From Rhodobacter sp. (GTDB taxonomy: Bacteria; Pseudomonadota; Alphaproteobacteria; Rhodobacterales; Rhodobacteraceae), in assembly GCA_027482795.1 (NCBI GenBank), contig JAIXVS010000240.1:1-15080 (forward strand): a DNA stretch of 15,080 bases, in the 5' to 3' direction. Positions 1 to 7,155 of this stretch are shown in pieces. Each line of letters opens with the position of its first letter. Positions within the stretch are counted from its first letter, which is position 1. The translations under genes and the position numbers were made by a program. Below the pieces are notes generated by a model. It was given only the letters and a program-made list of their open reading frames with translations, was not told the origin of the DNA and did no database searches.

Positions 1-194
1 CACGATATCAGATAGGCGTGAATGTCTTCGCGGCCCGCGTTGGCAAATGCGCAGCCTTGCCGCGCGGCCCATGCCGCGAAATCCAACAAATCACGCCCAT
101 AGGCCAGCGCGGTGTTGGTGGCAGCCCCCCGCTCGGCGCGGGCGGCATCCAGAAAGGCAGAAATCCAGCCGTCATAGCCCTGCGGCGCGGCCAT
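1..194 (-). CDS. xerD: Tyrosine recombinase XerD, N-terminal part (cut by window edge)
   Basis: Only the first 64 or so residues are present, reading leftward off the window. They begin MAAPQGYDGWISAFLDAARA and continue through an AERGAATNTALAYGRDLLDF stretch to FANAGREDIHAYL. This is the pattern of the SAM-like core-binding domain at the front of Xer recombinases: WI..FLD, then NT..AY.RDL..F, then a D-I..Y helix. XerC/XerD act at the chromosomal dif site to resolve dimers at division. The catalytic domain (R-H-R-Y) lies outside the window, so activity cannot be judged. The start codon lies only 3 bases after the stop of the preceding secreted-protein gene, so the two are probably co-transcribed and translationally coupled. 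XerD is preferred to XerC by similarity of this N-terminus as I remember it; a phage-type integrase is less likely given the housekeeping surroundings. Confidence 0.72.
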   Translation of the reverse strand, partial: MAAPQGYDGWISAFLDAARAERGAATNTALAYGRDLLDFAAWAARQGCAFANAGREDIHAYLIS

Positions 195-197
195 GGG

Positions 198-1823
198 TCA
201 ACCCCGCCGTTCCAAGATCATCAATTCCAGCGCAGTGCGCCGCGCCGCCGATTCCAGCCCCAGCGCGCGCAGCAGGGCCAGCCCCTCGGTCACAGCGCGA
301 TCTTCGCCGAAAACCCCCGTTTGGATGCGCGATATGGCCGCCAAAATGCCCATGCCGACATTGCCCGATGCGGCCAGTTGCGCCAGATCATCAGGCAGCG
401 CGGGCGCGGCAAAGCCTGCGGCCACGGCGCGGCCCAAATCACCCGTGGCGGTCTGCCCCGCCAAATCTCCCCGCGCCAGCCCCGCCAAAAACCCGCGCGG
501 TGTACCCGCCGCAGGATCGCCCGCCAGCCGTTCATAGGCGGGCGAGAGTAGCCCCACCTCATAGGCCAAATCGCCCTCGTCCCCTTGCAGGTTCAGGCTT
601 GCTAATGCCTCGCCATACAGCGCGGCAAAGGCTACTTCCAATTCGGCAGCTTTCATTGCGTCATACGCGGGGGGAAGTGCGCTGGCCACCGCCACAGCAT
701 CGCCCGCAGTTATCGCCGCATCAAAGGCCTGAAAGGCCGCTATTCTATCCCATATCCCGCCCGATGCCGATGGCTTTTGAGAGGTGAAAATGCCCAGCAG
801 TTGATTGGGCGATAGCACCCCCGTGCGCGCCAAACGCTCGGCCGCTTCGGCCTGTGCTTTCCAGCCCGCGCGCGGGGATAGTTCGGCATGAGCAAAGGCA
901 ATGGGAAGGGTGCCCGTGGGCAGCGTTTCGCCCAGCGCATCGTAAATTCGCCAGATCAGCGGCGTGATCGGTTTGGGCGGGGGCGGCAGGGTTGGGTCGG
1001 CAAAGGCCTCGGGGTCTAGAAAGCGTTCCAGCAATTCGGCCTCGATGGCGGGAATACCGCCCAGCGCGGTTTCGGTCGATACAGTCAGCTTGGCCCCTGC
1101 CCAATCGCCCGCTCGGGCGGCGCAAAAGACGCGGGTTTGCGGCGCAATATCCAGCCCCCGCGTGGCGCGCATCTCGCGGCAAGCGCGGTCTTCTTGGCCC
1201 ATCAGCAGGCTGACATCAAAGGCACGGCGGAACAAATCTGCGTTGGTGGCGGGGCCTGCCGCCTCGATCAGGGCATAGGCCTGATCCAGCGCGCCAATGG
1301 ACAGCAGTTTATCCACCCGCGCCAGCAGCACCGCGCCGCGCTGAGCGGGGGTTTCCATCGCAGGGGCATCCGCCTCGGCCAGCAGAACGGTGACGGCCAA
1401 ATCATGCAGCGCGGGAATGCCTTCGGTTTGCAGGCCCGCAATGGCGGCGCTGACCTCGCCCGCAGTCGCCCCGCCCCACAGCGCGGCGGGATAACCCGTT
1501 TTCGTGCTGGGCAGCAGGCCAACGCTATCCACCGACGGGCCGCCCAGCACTGTGGTGGTGATCGCCTGCGGCGCGGCCACCCCGCCCGTCACAGGCGCCT
1601 CGCCCAAGGGCGGTGTGGCGGTTGGCGATGACGCATTGGGCGATAAAGGCTGCGGCGCAGGTTTGACCGTTTCGGACAACCAATCAATCGCCGACAGCGG
1701 GGCAGAGGCTGGGATGGGCGCATCTAGCCCCATATCTTGCGCGGGCAGCATAGCGCTGCCCGCACTCCATATGCCCAGCGCCAGCCCCAACCACCGCATG
1801 TCGCAGGCGCGCTTAGCCGCCAT
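198..1823 (-). CDS. Secreted alanine-rich helical protein of unknown function
   Basis: I do not recognise a named family. From the ATG at 1823 the protein has 541 residues. The N-terminus has basic residues (MAAKRACDMRW), a hydrophobic stretch and a likely signal-peptidase site after AMLPA, so it is probably exported to the periplasm. A proline/alanine/threonine-rich low-complexity linker follows (about residues 35-100). The rest is almost entirely alanine- and leucine-rich amphipathic helix, reminiscent of TPR/Sel1-type solenoids, though no clear repeat register is visible. There are two cysteines in the middle (RACREM and RVFCAARAGDW). The start overlaps the stop of the upstream 44-residue membrane peptide by 11 bases, which suggests translational coupling; an ATG at 1799 (MRWLGLALG) would also leave a good signal peptide. 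Neither start has a convincing Shine-Dalgarno sequence. It lies between the small peptide and xerD in one leftward unit, divergent from aroK. Confidence 0.7.
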   Translation of the reverse strand: MAAKRACDMRWLGLALGIWSAGSAMLPAQDMGLDAPIPASAPLSAIDWLSETVKPAPQPLSPNASSPTATPPLGEAPVTGGVAAPQAITTTVLGGPSVDSVGLLPSTKTGYPAALWGGATAGEVSAAIAGLQTEGIPALHDLAVTVLLAEADAPAMETPAQRGAVLLARVDKLLSIGALDQAYALIEAAGPATNADLFRRAFDVSLLMGQEDRACREMRATRGLDIAPQTRVFCAARAGDWAGAKLTVSTETALGGIPAIEAELLERFLDPEAFADPTLPPPPKPITPLIWRIYDALGETLPTGTLPIAFAHAELSPRAGWKAQAEAAERLARTGVLSPNQLLGIFTSQKPSASGGIWDRIAAFQAFDAAITAGDAVAVASALPPAYDAMKAAELEVAFAALYGEALASLNLQGDEGDLAYEVGLLSPAYERLAGDPAAGTPRGFLAGLARGDLAGQTATGDLGRAVAAGFAAPALPDDLAQLAASGNVGMGILAAISRIQTGVFGEDRAVTEGLALLRALGLESAARRTALELMILERRG

Positions 1824-1947
1824 TGAGAACCACATTTTGGCTGATGGGTTGCGGGGCAGGGGCCATGTCAACGCTATAGCCGTAAATTACCAACCCCAGA
1901 CCTGCCAAAAGCGCCGCAGTTGCCAGCGCTTTAATCGCTCTGCCCAT
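1813..1947 (-). CDS. Small single-span membrane protein, 44 residues, unknown function
   Basis: The peptide starts MGRAIKALATAALLAGLGLV. It has one transmembrane segment (about residues 7-24, ending IYGYS) followed by a short polar, proline-containing tail (MAPAPQPISQ...). The positive residues at the front predict a cytoplasmic N-terminus and a periplasmic tail. The frame stays open upstream to an ATG at 2016, which would give 67 residues. I prefer 1947 because the TM-first form matches small proteins I associate with this position in Rhodobacteraceae, and because a TATATT sequence at 1988-1993 (minus strand) could be the -10 element and would put the transcript start downstream of 2016. Its stop lies inside the start of the next leftward gene, so the two products may be made in a linked way. 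The function is not known to me. Confidence 0.5.
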   Translation of the reverse strand: MGRAIKALATAALLAGLGLVIYGYSVDMAPAPQPISQNVVLNGG

Positions 1948-2039
1948 GTTTTTGCCCCATTTCTTGGTCGCCGAATGTACTCGCGGCAATATATACACTT
2001 TCGCCGCACTATTCATCCCCCGTTTGACAGATTTGCCGT

Positions 2040-2053
2040 GCTTTGGCCAAAGC
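2040..2053. promoter_or_regulatory. Perfect 14-base palindrome in the divergent region upstream of aroK
   Basis: GCTTTGGCCAAAGC is a perfect inverted repeat located between the leftward small-peptide gene and the rightward aroK. On the plus strand it sits 11 bases after a TTGACA (2024-2029), where a -10 element would be expected, although the -10 match itself is poor. It could be an operator or a coincidence; nothing else in the window carries the same 14-mer. Confidence 0.3.
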
Positions 2054-2106
2054 TGTGCGATTGCAGTTGGCGCGGGCGCGCGGCTTTGCCATAAAGATGG
2101 CGTGGT

Positions 2107-2670
2107 ATGGGCGTTGTTCTGGGGTGTTCTGGCGTGAAACTAAAGAAATCGGTTGTCATGGTGGGCATGATGGGGGCGGGCAAAACCGCCGTTGGCACGG
2201 TTTTGGCGCGCAAACTGGCCGTGCCCTTTGTGGATTCGGATGATGAAATCGTCCACGCCGCAGGCCGCAGCATTGCCGAAATTTTCGAACGCGACGGCGA
2301 GCCGTTTTTCCGCGCCCGCGAGGCCGAGGTGATCGCCCGCCTGTTGCGTGCCAGCCCCTGCATCTTGTCCACAGGCGGCGGGGCCTTTTTGGCCGAAGCC
2401 AACCGCGCCCAAATCCACGAACTTGGCCTGTCGGTTTGGCTAAAGGTGGATTTGGAAATTTTGTGGCAACGTGTGCGGCACAAAAACACGCGCCCCCTTT
2501 TGCGCACCCCCAACCCGCGCGAGACGTTGGCCCAGCTTTTAGAGGCGCGCTTGCCCTCGTATCGCCTTGCCGATATCAGCGTCGAAGGGGCCGCTGACAT
2601 CACCCCAGACGAGATGGCCGACCGCGTGATCGCCGCCATTTCCACGCGCGCCGATGTTTTGGGAGAGTAA
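2107..2670 (+). CDS. aroK: Shikimate kinase
   Basis: Phosphorylates shikimate at the 3-hydroxyl using ATP, the fifth step of the cytoplasmic shikimate pathway to aromatic amino acids. The protein shows the P-loop GMMGAGKT (about residues 20-27), the substrate-binding aspartate in the DSDDE stretch (about 43-47), arginine in FFRAREAE (about 67-74), the GGG loop in STGGGAF (about 88-94), and the lid arginine in KNTRPLL (about 126-132). The length of 187 residues is typical. The start is uncertain: ATG 2107 is given, but GTG 2134 (starting xKLKKSVVMVG) has GGGGTG seven bases upstream and would give a product closer to the usual shikimate-kinase N-terminus. It is followed by aroB with a one-base gap, making a classic aroKB operon. 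aroL is the paralogue name in enterics; aroK is used here by context. Confidence 0.95.
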   Translation: MGVVLGCSGVKLKKSVVMVGMMGAGKTAVGTVLARKLAVPFVDSDDEIVHAAGRSIAEIFERDGEPFFRAREAEVIARLLRASPCILSTGGGAFLAEANRAQIHELGLSVWLKVDLEILWQRVRHKNTRPLLRTPNPRETLAQLLEARLPSYRLADISVEGAADITPDEMADRVIAAISTRADVLGE

Positions 2671-2671
2671 G

Positions 2672-3799
2672 ATGAATAGCCAAGACATCACGGGCGAGAC
2701 GGTTCGCGTCAACCTTGGCGCACGCAGCTATGATGTGCGCATTGGTGCGGGTTTGCTGGGCGATGCTGGCGCGCAGATTGCCCCGCTTTTGCGCCGCAAA
2801 CGCGCCGCTGTGGTCTATGACGCGCGTCTGGAAGGCCTGCATTTGCCCGCCCTGATGGCATCATTGGCCAGCGCGGGTATCCACGCCACGGCCATGCCTG
2901 TGCCCTCTGGCGAAGGCAGCAAGGCATGGGATCAAGTGGCGCGCATTTGTGAATGGCTGCTGGCCGAAAAGATCGAACGCAAAGACATCGTCATTGCGCT
3001 GGGCGGTGGGGTTATTGGGGATTTGGTCGGGTTCTGCGCCGCGATTCTGCGCCGTGGTGTTCGGTTTGTGCAAATCCCCACCACGCTGCTGGCGCAGGTC
3101 GACAGTTCGGTCGGCGGCAAAACGGGCATCAACACGCCCCAAGGCAAAAACCTGATCGGGGCATTCCACCAACCCAGCCTTGTGCTGGCCGATATTGATA
3201 TGCTTGCCACCCTACCTGCGCGCGATTTTGCATCGGGCTATGGCGAGGTGGTCAAATATGGCCTGCTGGGCGATGCCAAATTTTTCGATTGGCTCGAGGC
3301 GAACGGCCCCGCTATGGCCGCAGGGGACGGGCGCGCGCGCGCATATGCGGTGACGCGGTCTGTGCAGATGAAGGCAGGTATAGTCGAGAGAGACGAGACC
3401 GAAGAAGGCGAGCGCGCCCTTTTGAACCTTGGACATACGTTCTGTCACGCGCTGGAAAAGGCCACGGGCTATAGTCAGCGCCTGCTGCACGGCGAAGGCG
3501 TGGCGATTGGCTGCGTTCTGGCGCTGCAATTGTCGCAAAACCTTGGCCTGATCAGCCAAGAGGCCCCCTCGCGCCTGCGCGCACACCTGCGCGCCATGGG
3601 GATGAAGGTTGATCTATCCGATATTGCGGGCGATCTGCCCGATGCCGCAACCCTGCTGGATTTGATGGGGCAAGACAAAAAAGTGGTCGATGGCCGCCTG
3701 CGCTTTATCCTGTGCCGCGCGATTGGCGATGCTTTTGTGGCCGCTGACGTGCCGCAAGACGCGGTTCTGTCGCTTTTGCAGGCAGCGATGCCGCAATAA
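2672..3799 (+). CDS. aroB: 3-dehydroquinate synthase
   Basis: Converts DAHP to 3-dehydroquinate, the second step of the shikimate pathway, using bound NAD and a divalent metal. From ATG 2672 the protein has 375 residues, near the family norm. Visible motifs are PSGEGSK (about 78-84), the nucleotide loop GGGVIGDLVGF (111-121), LAQVDSSVGGKTGIN (140-154), and the metal ligands E192 in GYGEVVK, H255 in NLGHTFCHALE and H273 in LLHGEG. These correspond to E184, H247 and H264 of the E. coli enzyme. GGGAGAG just upstream, overlapping the aroK stop region, is a good ribosome site and fixes this start over an in-frame ATG 18 bases earlier. It is co-transcribed with aroK. Nothing appears broken. Confidence 0.97.
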   Translation: MNSQDITGETVRVNLGARSYDVRIGAGLLGDAGAQIAPLLRRKRAAVVYDARLEGLHLPALMASLASAGIHATAMPVPSGEGSKAWDQVARICEWLLAEKIERKDIVIALGGGVIGDLVGFCAAILRRGVRFVQIPTTLLAQVDSSVGGKTGINTPQGKNLIGAFHQPSLVLADIDMLATLPARDFASGYGEVVKYGLLGDAKFFDWLEANGPAMAAGDGRARAYAVTRSVQMKAGIVERDETEEGERALLNLGHTFCHALEKATGYSQRLLHGEGVAIGCVLALQLSQNLGLISQEAPSRLRAHLRAMGMKVDLSDIAGDLPDAATLLDLMGQDKKVVDGRLRFILCRAIGDAFVAADVPQDAVLSLLQAAMPQ

Positions 3800-3809
3800 T
3801 GGGCGGGCG

Positions 3810-3836
3810 GGCCAAGAATCGCTTGCAAGCTTGGCC
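3810..3836. terminator. Nested inverted repeat after aroB (weak terminator or operator)
   Basis: GGCCAAG (3810-3816) is the exact complement of CTTGGCC (3830-3836). Nested between them, and sharing the base at 3830, is the perfect 10-base palindrome GCTTGCAAGC (3821-3830). The right arm is followed by GCATCTGTTTTGAT, a modest T-rich run, so this could be a weak intrinsic terminator for aroKB. It also overlaps a possible promoter for the transporter (TTGCAA 3823-3828, 17 bases, TTGATA 3846-3851), so an operator is an alternative. Confidence 0.35.
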
Positions 3837-3874
3837 GCATCTGTTTTGATAGCGAAAACCTTGCAGGACCGCTG

Positions 3875-4657
3875 ATGTTTGATGACAAAACCGCCAAGGC
3901 GCAGCGCCCCATAGCCATCAAGGTTGAGGGCTTGCGCAAATCATTCGGCAGCCACGAGGTGCTCAAAGGCGTGTCTTTGACCGCGCGGACGGGCGATGTG
4001 GTTGCCATTATCGGCGGGTCGGGCAGCGGTAAATCGACAATGCTGCGCTGCATCAACTTTCTGGAAACCCCATCGGGTGGCCAAATTGAAATTGGCGGCG
4101 AGGCGGTGGCGATGAATGCCACAGGCGCGCCAACAGACCGCCGCCAGTTAGAACGGTTGCGCCAAAGTTTGGGGATGGTGTTTCAAAGCTTTAACTTGTG
4201 GACGCATATGACCGTGCTGGAAAACCTGATCGAGGTGCCCGTGCATGTGCTGAAAACCCCGCGTGCGCAGGCCGTTGAAACCGCCCGCGCGCTTCTGGCC
4301 CGTGTTGGGTTGGCCGAAAAAGAAAACGCATACCCCGCCTTTATGTCGGGCGGGCAGCAACAGCGCGCCGCCATCGCCCGCGCGCTGGCCATTGGCCCCA
4401 AAGCCATGCTGTTTGATGAGCCGACCTCTGCCCTTGACCCCGAACTTGTGGGCGAAGTGCTGGCAGTGATACGCGCCCTTGCCGATGAAGGGCGCACAAT
4501 GATTTTGGTCACCCATGAGATGAAGTTCGCCCGCGAAGTGGCGGATCATGTTATCTATTTGCACAATGGCGTGATCGAAGAAGAGGGGCCACCCTCGGCT
4601 GTGTTTGGCGCGCCGCAATCGGCACGGCTAAAGCAGTTTTTATCCAGCGTGGGATAA
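3875..4657 (+). CDS. Polar/basic amino-acid ABC importer, ATP-binding subunit (HisP/ArtP-like)
   Basis: The energising subunit of a periplasmic-binding-protein-dependent importer, acting as a dimer on the cytoplasmic face. The 260-residue length matches HisP (258). The Walker A motif GGSGSGKST is at about 47-55, followed by the Q-loop VFQSFNLW, the signature MSGGQQQRAAIARAL, Walker B AMLFDEPTSALDPE, and the switch histidine in LVTHEMKFA. The sequence MLRCINFLE after Walker A is characteristic of the polar amino-acid subfamily. The ATG at 3875 is preceded by GCAGGACC, a reasonable ribosome site. It is the first gene of a four-gene unit with binding protein and two permeases, all in the same direction. 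The exact substrate is inferred from the operon and not from this subunit. Confidence 0.93.
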   Translation: MFDDKTAKAQRPIAIKVEGLRKSFGSHEVLKGVSLTARTGDVVAIIGGSGSGKSTMLRCINFLETPSGGQIEIGGEAVAMNATGAPTDRRQLERLRQSLGMVFQSFNLWTHMTVLENLIEVPVHVLKTPRAQAVETARALLARVGLAEKENAYPAFMSGGQQQRAAIARALAIGPKAMLFDEPTSALDPELVGEVLAVIRALADEGRTMILVTHEMKFAREVADHVIYLHNGVIEEEGPPSAVFGAPQSARLKQFLSSVG

Positions 4658-4683
4658 ACCCGCGCGCTAACAGTGAGGACACT

Positions 4684-5460
4684 ATGAAAACACTAACAAA
4701 ATTCGCAGCCGCGGTGGTTCTGTCTTTGGTGGCAGGGGCCGCATCTGCCCAGCAAGTGAAAGTTGGCATCGCAGCCGAAGCCTATCCACCCTTTGCCAGC
4801 CCCGATGCTTCGGGCAACTGGGAAGGCTGGGAAATTGATTTCATCAACGCCATCTGCACATCCGCTGCAATGGATTGCGTGATTACACCCGTGGCATGGG
4901 ATGGGATTATCCCTTCGCTGACATCGGGTCAGATTGACGTGATCATGGCATCGATGTCGATCACCGAAGAGCGTATGCAAACGATTGATTTTTCGGACAA
5001 ATACTACAACACTCCAACAGGTGTTGCTGTGGCCAAGGGTTCGGGCATCACCGCAACCCCCGAAGGTCTGACTGGCAAAATCATCGGCGTGCAGGGCAGC
5101 ACCATTCACGAAGTATATGTGCAGAAATACTTTGCCGCTGGCGCTGCCGAGGTGAAGGTTTATGCGACGCAAGATGAAGCGAACCAAGACCTTGCCGCAG
5201 GCCGCATCGACGCCACCCAAGCAGACAGCATCACGCTGGACGCGTTCTTGGCCTCTGATGCGGGCAAAGCCTGCTGCGAAAGCGGCGGCTTTGTTGCCGA
5301 TGACAAAGAAGTGCTGGGTCTGGGCGTGGGCGCAGGTCTGCGCAAGGGCGAAGAAGATCTGAAAGCCAAAATCAACAAAGCCATCGCCGATATCCGCGCC
5401 GATGGCACCTATGATGCGATCACGGCGAAATACTTCGCTTCCTCGATCTACGGCGATTGA
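4684..5460 (+). CDS. Periplasmic amino-acid-binding protein (lysine/arginine/ornithine type)
   Basis: Captures an amino acid in the periplasm and delivers it to the two permeases downstream. A clear signal peptide runs MKTLTKFAAAVVLSLVAGAA with cleavage after ASA (residue 22). The mature part follows the family 3 solute-binding plan: AYPPFASPD near the start, and WEIDFINAICTSAAMDC, in which C58 and C65 have the same spacing as the HisJ/LAO disulfide. Next comes MASMSITEERMQTIDFSDKY, corresponding to the ligand-binding S-S-R stretch of HisJ, then GVQGSTIHE, and ADGTYDAITAKYF at the C-terminus. These features suggest a basic amino acid, but opines or polar amino acids are possible. An unusual adjacent cysteine pair (C197-C198) precedes the last lobe. 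GTGAGGA upstream of the ATG is a good ribosome site. The stop overlaps the next start. Confidence 0.92.
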   Translation: MKTLTKFAAAVVLSLVAGAASAQQVKVGIAAEAYPPFASPDASGNWEGWEIDFINAICTSAAMDCVITPVAWDGIIPSLTSGQIDVIMASMSITEERMQTIDFSDKYYNTPTGVAVAKGSGITATPEGLTGKIIGVQGSTIHEVYVQKYFAAGAAEVKVYATQDEANQDLAAGRIDATQADSITLDAFLASDAGKACCESGGFVADDKEVLGLGVGAGLRKGEEDLKAKINKAIADIRADGTYDAITAKYFASSIYGD

Positions 5461-6197
5461 TGATGGCCGATGGCTCTGCCCTTTCGGCAAGCCTAGATCT
5501 GCTGGCCTATTCGCCCCCCGGTTGGGGGGCGAATTTGCTGCGCGGGCTTGGCAATACGGTGCTGATTGCACTGGGTGCTTACGGGGTAGGCATGTTTTTG
5601 GGAACCTTGGGTGCCTTTGGCAAACTGTATGGCGGCCCGCTGACGCGCGATTTGTTGGGGCTTTATACCACCCTTGTGCGCGCTATCCCTGAACTTGTGT
5701 TGATTTTGATTTTGTATTTTGCCGTCACCGATTTGGTGAACCAAGCGCTGCTGGCCTTGGGCTACGCGCGTATTCAAATTTCGGGCGTCGCCGCGGGCAT
5801 TATGGTGCTGGGCGTGGTGCAAGGGGCCTATGCCACCGAAGTGTTGCGCGGCGCGATCCAATCGGTACCCGCAGGCCAGATCGAGGCTGCCCGCGCCATG
5901 GGCATGTCGCCCCTGCTGGTTGCGCGTCGCATCACACTGCCCCTGATGCTGCCCGCCGCGATACCTGGCATGGCGAACCTATGGATGATTGTCACCAAAG
6001 ACACCGCCCTGCTGGCCGTGGTGGGCTTTAACGAATTGGTACAAGAAAGCCGCCAAGCCGCAGGTACGACCAAGGCATTCTTCACATTCTTCATGGCGGC
6101 AGGGGTGCTGTTTTTGTGCATGTCGCTGGTGTCAAACCAGATATTCGCGCGAATCGAAGCATGGGCGAACAAAGGTACCAAGCGGGGTGGGATATGA
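5460..6197 (+). CDS. Amino-acid ABC importer permease, HisQ-like
   Basis: One of two inner-membrane subunits forming the channel. From ATG 5460, which shares one base with the TGA of the binding-protein gene, it has 245 residues; ATG 5463 is equally possible. About five transmembrane segments are visible: NTVLIALGAYGVGMF, LVRAIPELVLILILY, GIMVLGVVQGAYAT, NLWMIVTKDTALLAVVG, and a final FFMAAGVLFLCMSLV. The family motif that docks to the ATPase is present as IEAARAMGMSPLLVARRITL (from about residue 141). TLVRAIPELVLI is the N-terminal signature of the HisMQ family. Its last four bases (ATGA) overlap the next permease start, a standard sign of translational coupling. Confidence 0.92.
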   Translation: MMADGSALSASLDLLAYSPPGWGANLLRGLGNTVLIALGAYGVGMFLGTLGAFGKLYGGPLTRDLLGLYTTLVRAIPELVLILILYFAVTDLVNQALLALGYARIQISGVAAGIMVLGVVQGAYATEVLRGAIQSVPAGQIEAARAMGMSPLLVARRITLPLMLPAAIPGMANLWMIVTKDTALLAVVGFNELVQESRQAAGTTKAFFTFFMAAGVLFLCMSLVSNQIFARIEAWANKGTKRGGI

Positions 6198-6988
6198 GCC
6201 TATTTGACCCCATCCGCACCCATATGCCGCTGCGCCGCTGGGTGCTGGCGGCCATTGGCATTGGCATCATCGCCTATTGCGCGCTGGCGCTGAACTGGTC
6301 TTGGCTGCAAACCCCCAAATACCAAGGCATGATCTTTCAGGGTGTTTGGAACACCATTTGGATTTTGGTTGTAACCATGGTGCTTGGGTTCATCCTTGCC
6401 ATTCCCATCGGCTTTGCGCAGGCGGCAGGGCCATGGTATCTGGCCCGCCCCGCGCAGGCCTTTTGCACCGTCATACGCGGCACGCCGCTGCTGCTGCAAT
6501 TGTGGCTGCTGTATTATGGGCTTGGCAGCCTGTTTCCGATGTATCCGTGGATTCGCGAATCTGATCTGTGGCCTATTCTGCGCCAAGCTTGGCCCTATGC
6601 GGTGCTGGCGCTGACCCTATCTGTTGCGGGATATGAGGGCGAGGTGATGCGCGGCGCGTTCAAAGGCGTGCCGCAAGGCCAGCTAGAGGCCGCCCGCGCC
6701 TTTGGCATGTCGCGCTGGGGCATCTTCCGCCGCATCTGGCTGCCCCAAGCCGTGGCGCGCGTGCTGCCCACAATTGGCGGGGAAACCGTGCTGCAAATGA
6801 AATCCACCCCGCTTGTGGCCACAATCACCGTGATCGACATTTACGCCGTGGCCAGCCGTGTGCGCCAAGATACCTTTATCATCTACGAGCCGCTCTTGCT
6901 GCTAGCCTTGGTCTACCTTATCATCGCAGGCGTGATTGTGGCACTGTTCGCATGGTTTGAAAGCAGATTGCCAAAGCGGGTCGTGTAA
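6194..6988 (+). CDS. Amino-acid ABC importer permease, HisM-like
   Basis: The second channel subunit, 264 residues from ATG 6194 (MSLFDPIRTHMPLRRW). The frame is open upstream to an ATG at 6116, but that would overlap hisQ deeply. The ATGA junction and the GGGGTGGG stretch before 6194 fix the start. Transmembrane segments include WVLAAIGIGIIAYCALAL, WNTIWILVVTMVLGFILAI, the pore region FCTVIRGTPLLLQLWLLYYG, and a C-terminal LLLALVYLIIAGVIVALF. The ATPase-docking motif is LEAARAFGMSRWGIFRRIWL. STPLVATITVIDIY is typical of the HisM branch. It ends the four-gene operon; downstream lies a long inverted repeat and then a convergent regulator. Confidence 0.93.
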   Translation: MSLFDPIRTHMPLRRWVLAAIGIGIIAYCALALNWSWLQTPKYQGMIFQGVWNTIWILVVTMVLGFILAIPIGFAQAAGPWYLARPAQAFCTVIRGTPLLLQLWLLYYGLGSLFPMYPWIRESDLWPILRQAWPYAVLALTLSVAGYEGEVMRGAFKGVPQGQLEAARAFGMSRWGIFRRIWLPQAVARVLPTIGGETVLQMKSTPLVATITVIDIYAVASRVRQDTFIIYEPLLLLALVYLIIAGVIVALFAWFESRLPKRVV

Positions 6989-7014
6989 ATGCGTGCGAAG
7001 CTGCGTCGCAAGCA

Positions 7015-7155
7015 TAGGGGCTTTGCCCCTCTGTCCCTTCGGGCCATTCACCCCAAGGTATTTTCAGAGTTAGGAAGCCTAGACGCCTTTCGCGCTTCCT
7101 AACTCTAGAAATACCTTGGGGGGTGAGCGAAGCGAGGGGGGCAAAGCCCCCCTAA
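7015..7155. repeat. Pair of facing intergenic repeat copies forming a long hairpin
   Basis: Two copies of one element face each other between converging genes. The left copy (7015-7078) runs TAGGGGCTTTGCCCC, a variable part, CACCCCAAGGTATTTT, then CAGAGTTAGGAAGC. The reverse complement of 7094-7155 runs TTAGGGGGGCTTTGCCCCCC, a variable part, CACCCCCCAAGGTATTTC, then TAGAGTTAGGAAGC. The inner arms (7049-7078 and 7094-7124) are nearly perfect complements around a 15-base loop, and each outer end also folds on itself (AGGGGCtttGCCCCT and its partner). The element resembles GC-rich dispersed palindromes common in Rhodobacteraceae genomes. It probably ends transcription from both sides. The right copy overlaps the last codon and stop of the tetR gene. 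Confidence 0.75.

Noticed and set aside
47..787. Long open frame on the plus strand opposite the secreted protein
   Set aside because: Proline/arginine-rich composition typical of the antisense of a G+C-rich alanine-rich gene; the minus strand has a signal peptide, tight gene packing and a coherent helical protein.
6116..6193. Upstream ATG extension of the HisM-like permease
   Set aside because: It would overlap HisQ by 82 bases and add residues unlike a permease N-terminus; the ATGA junction at 6194 is the normal start.
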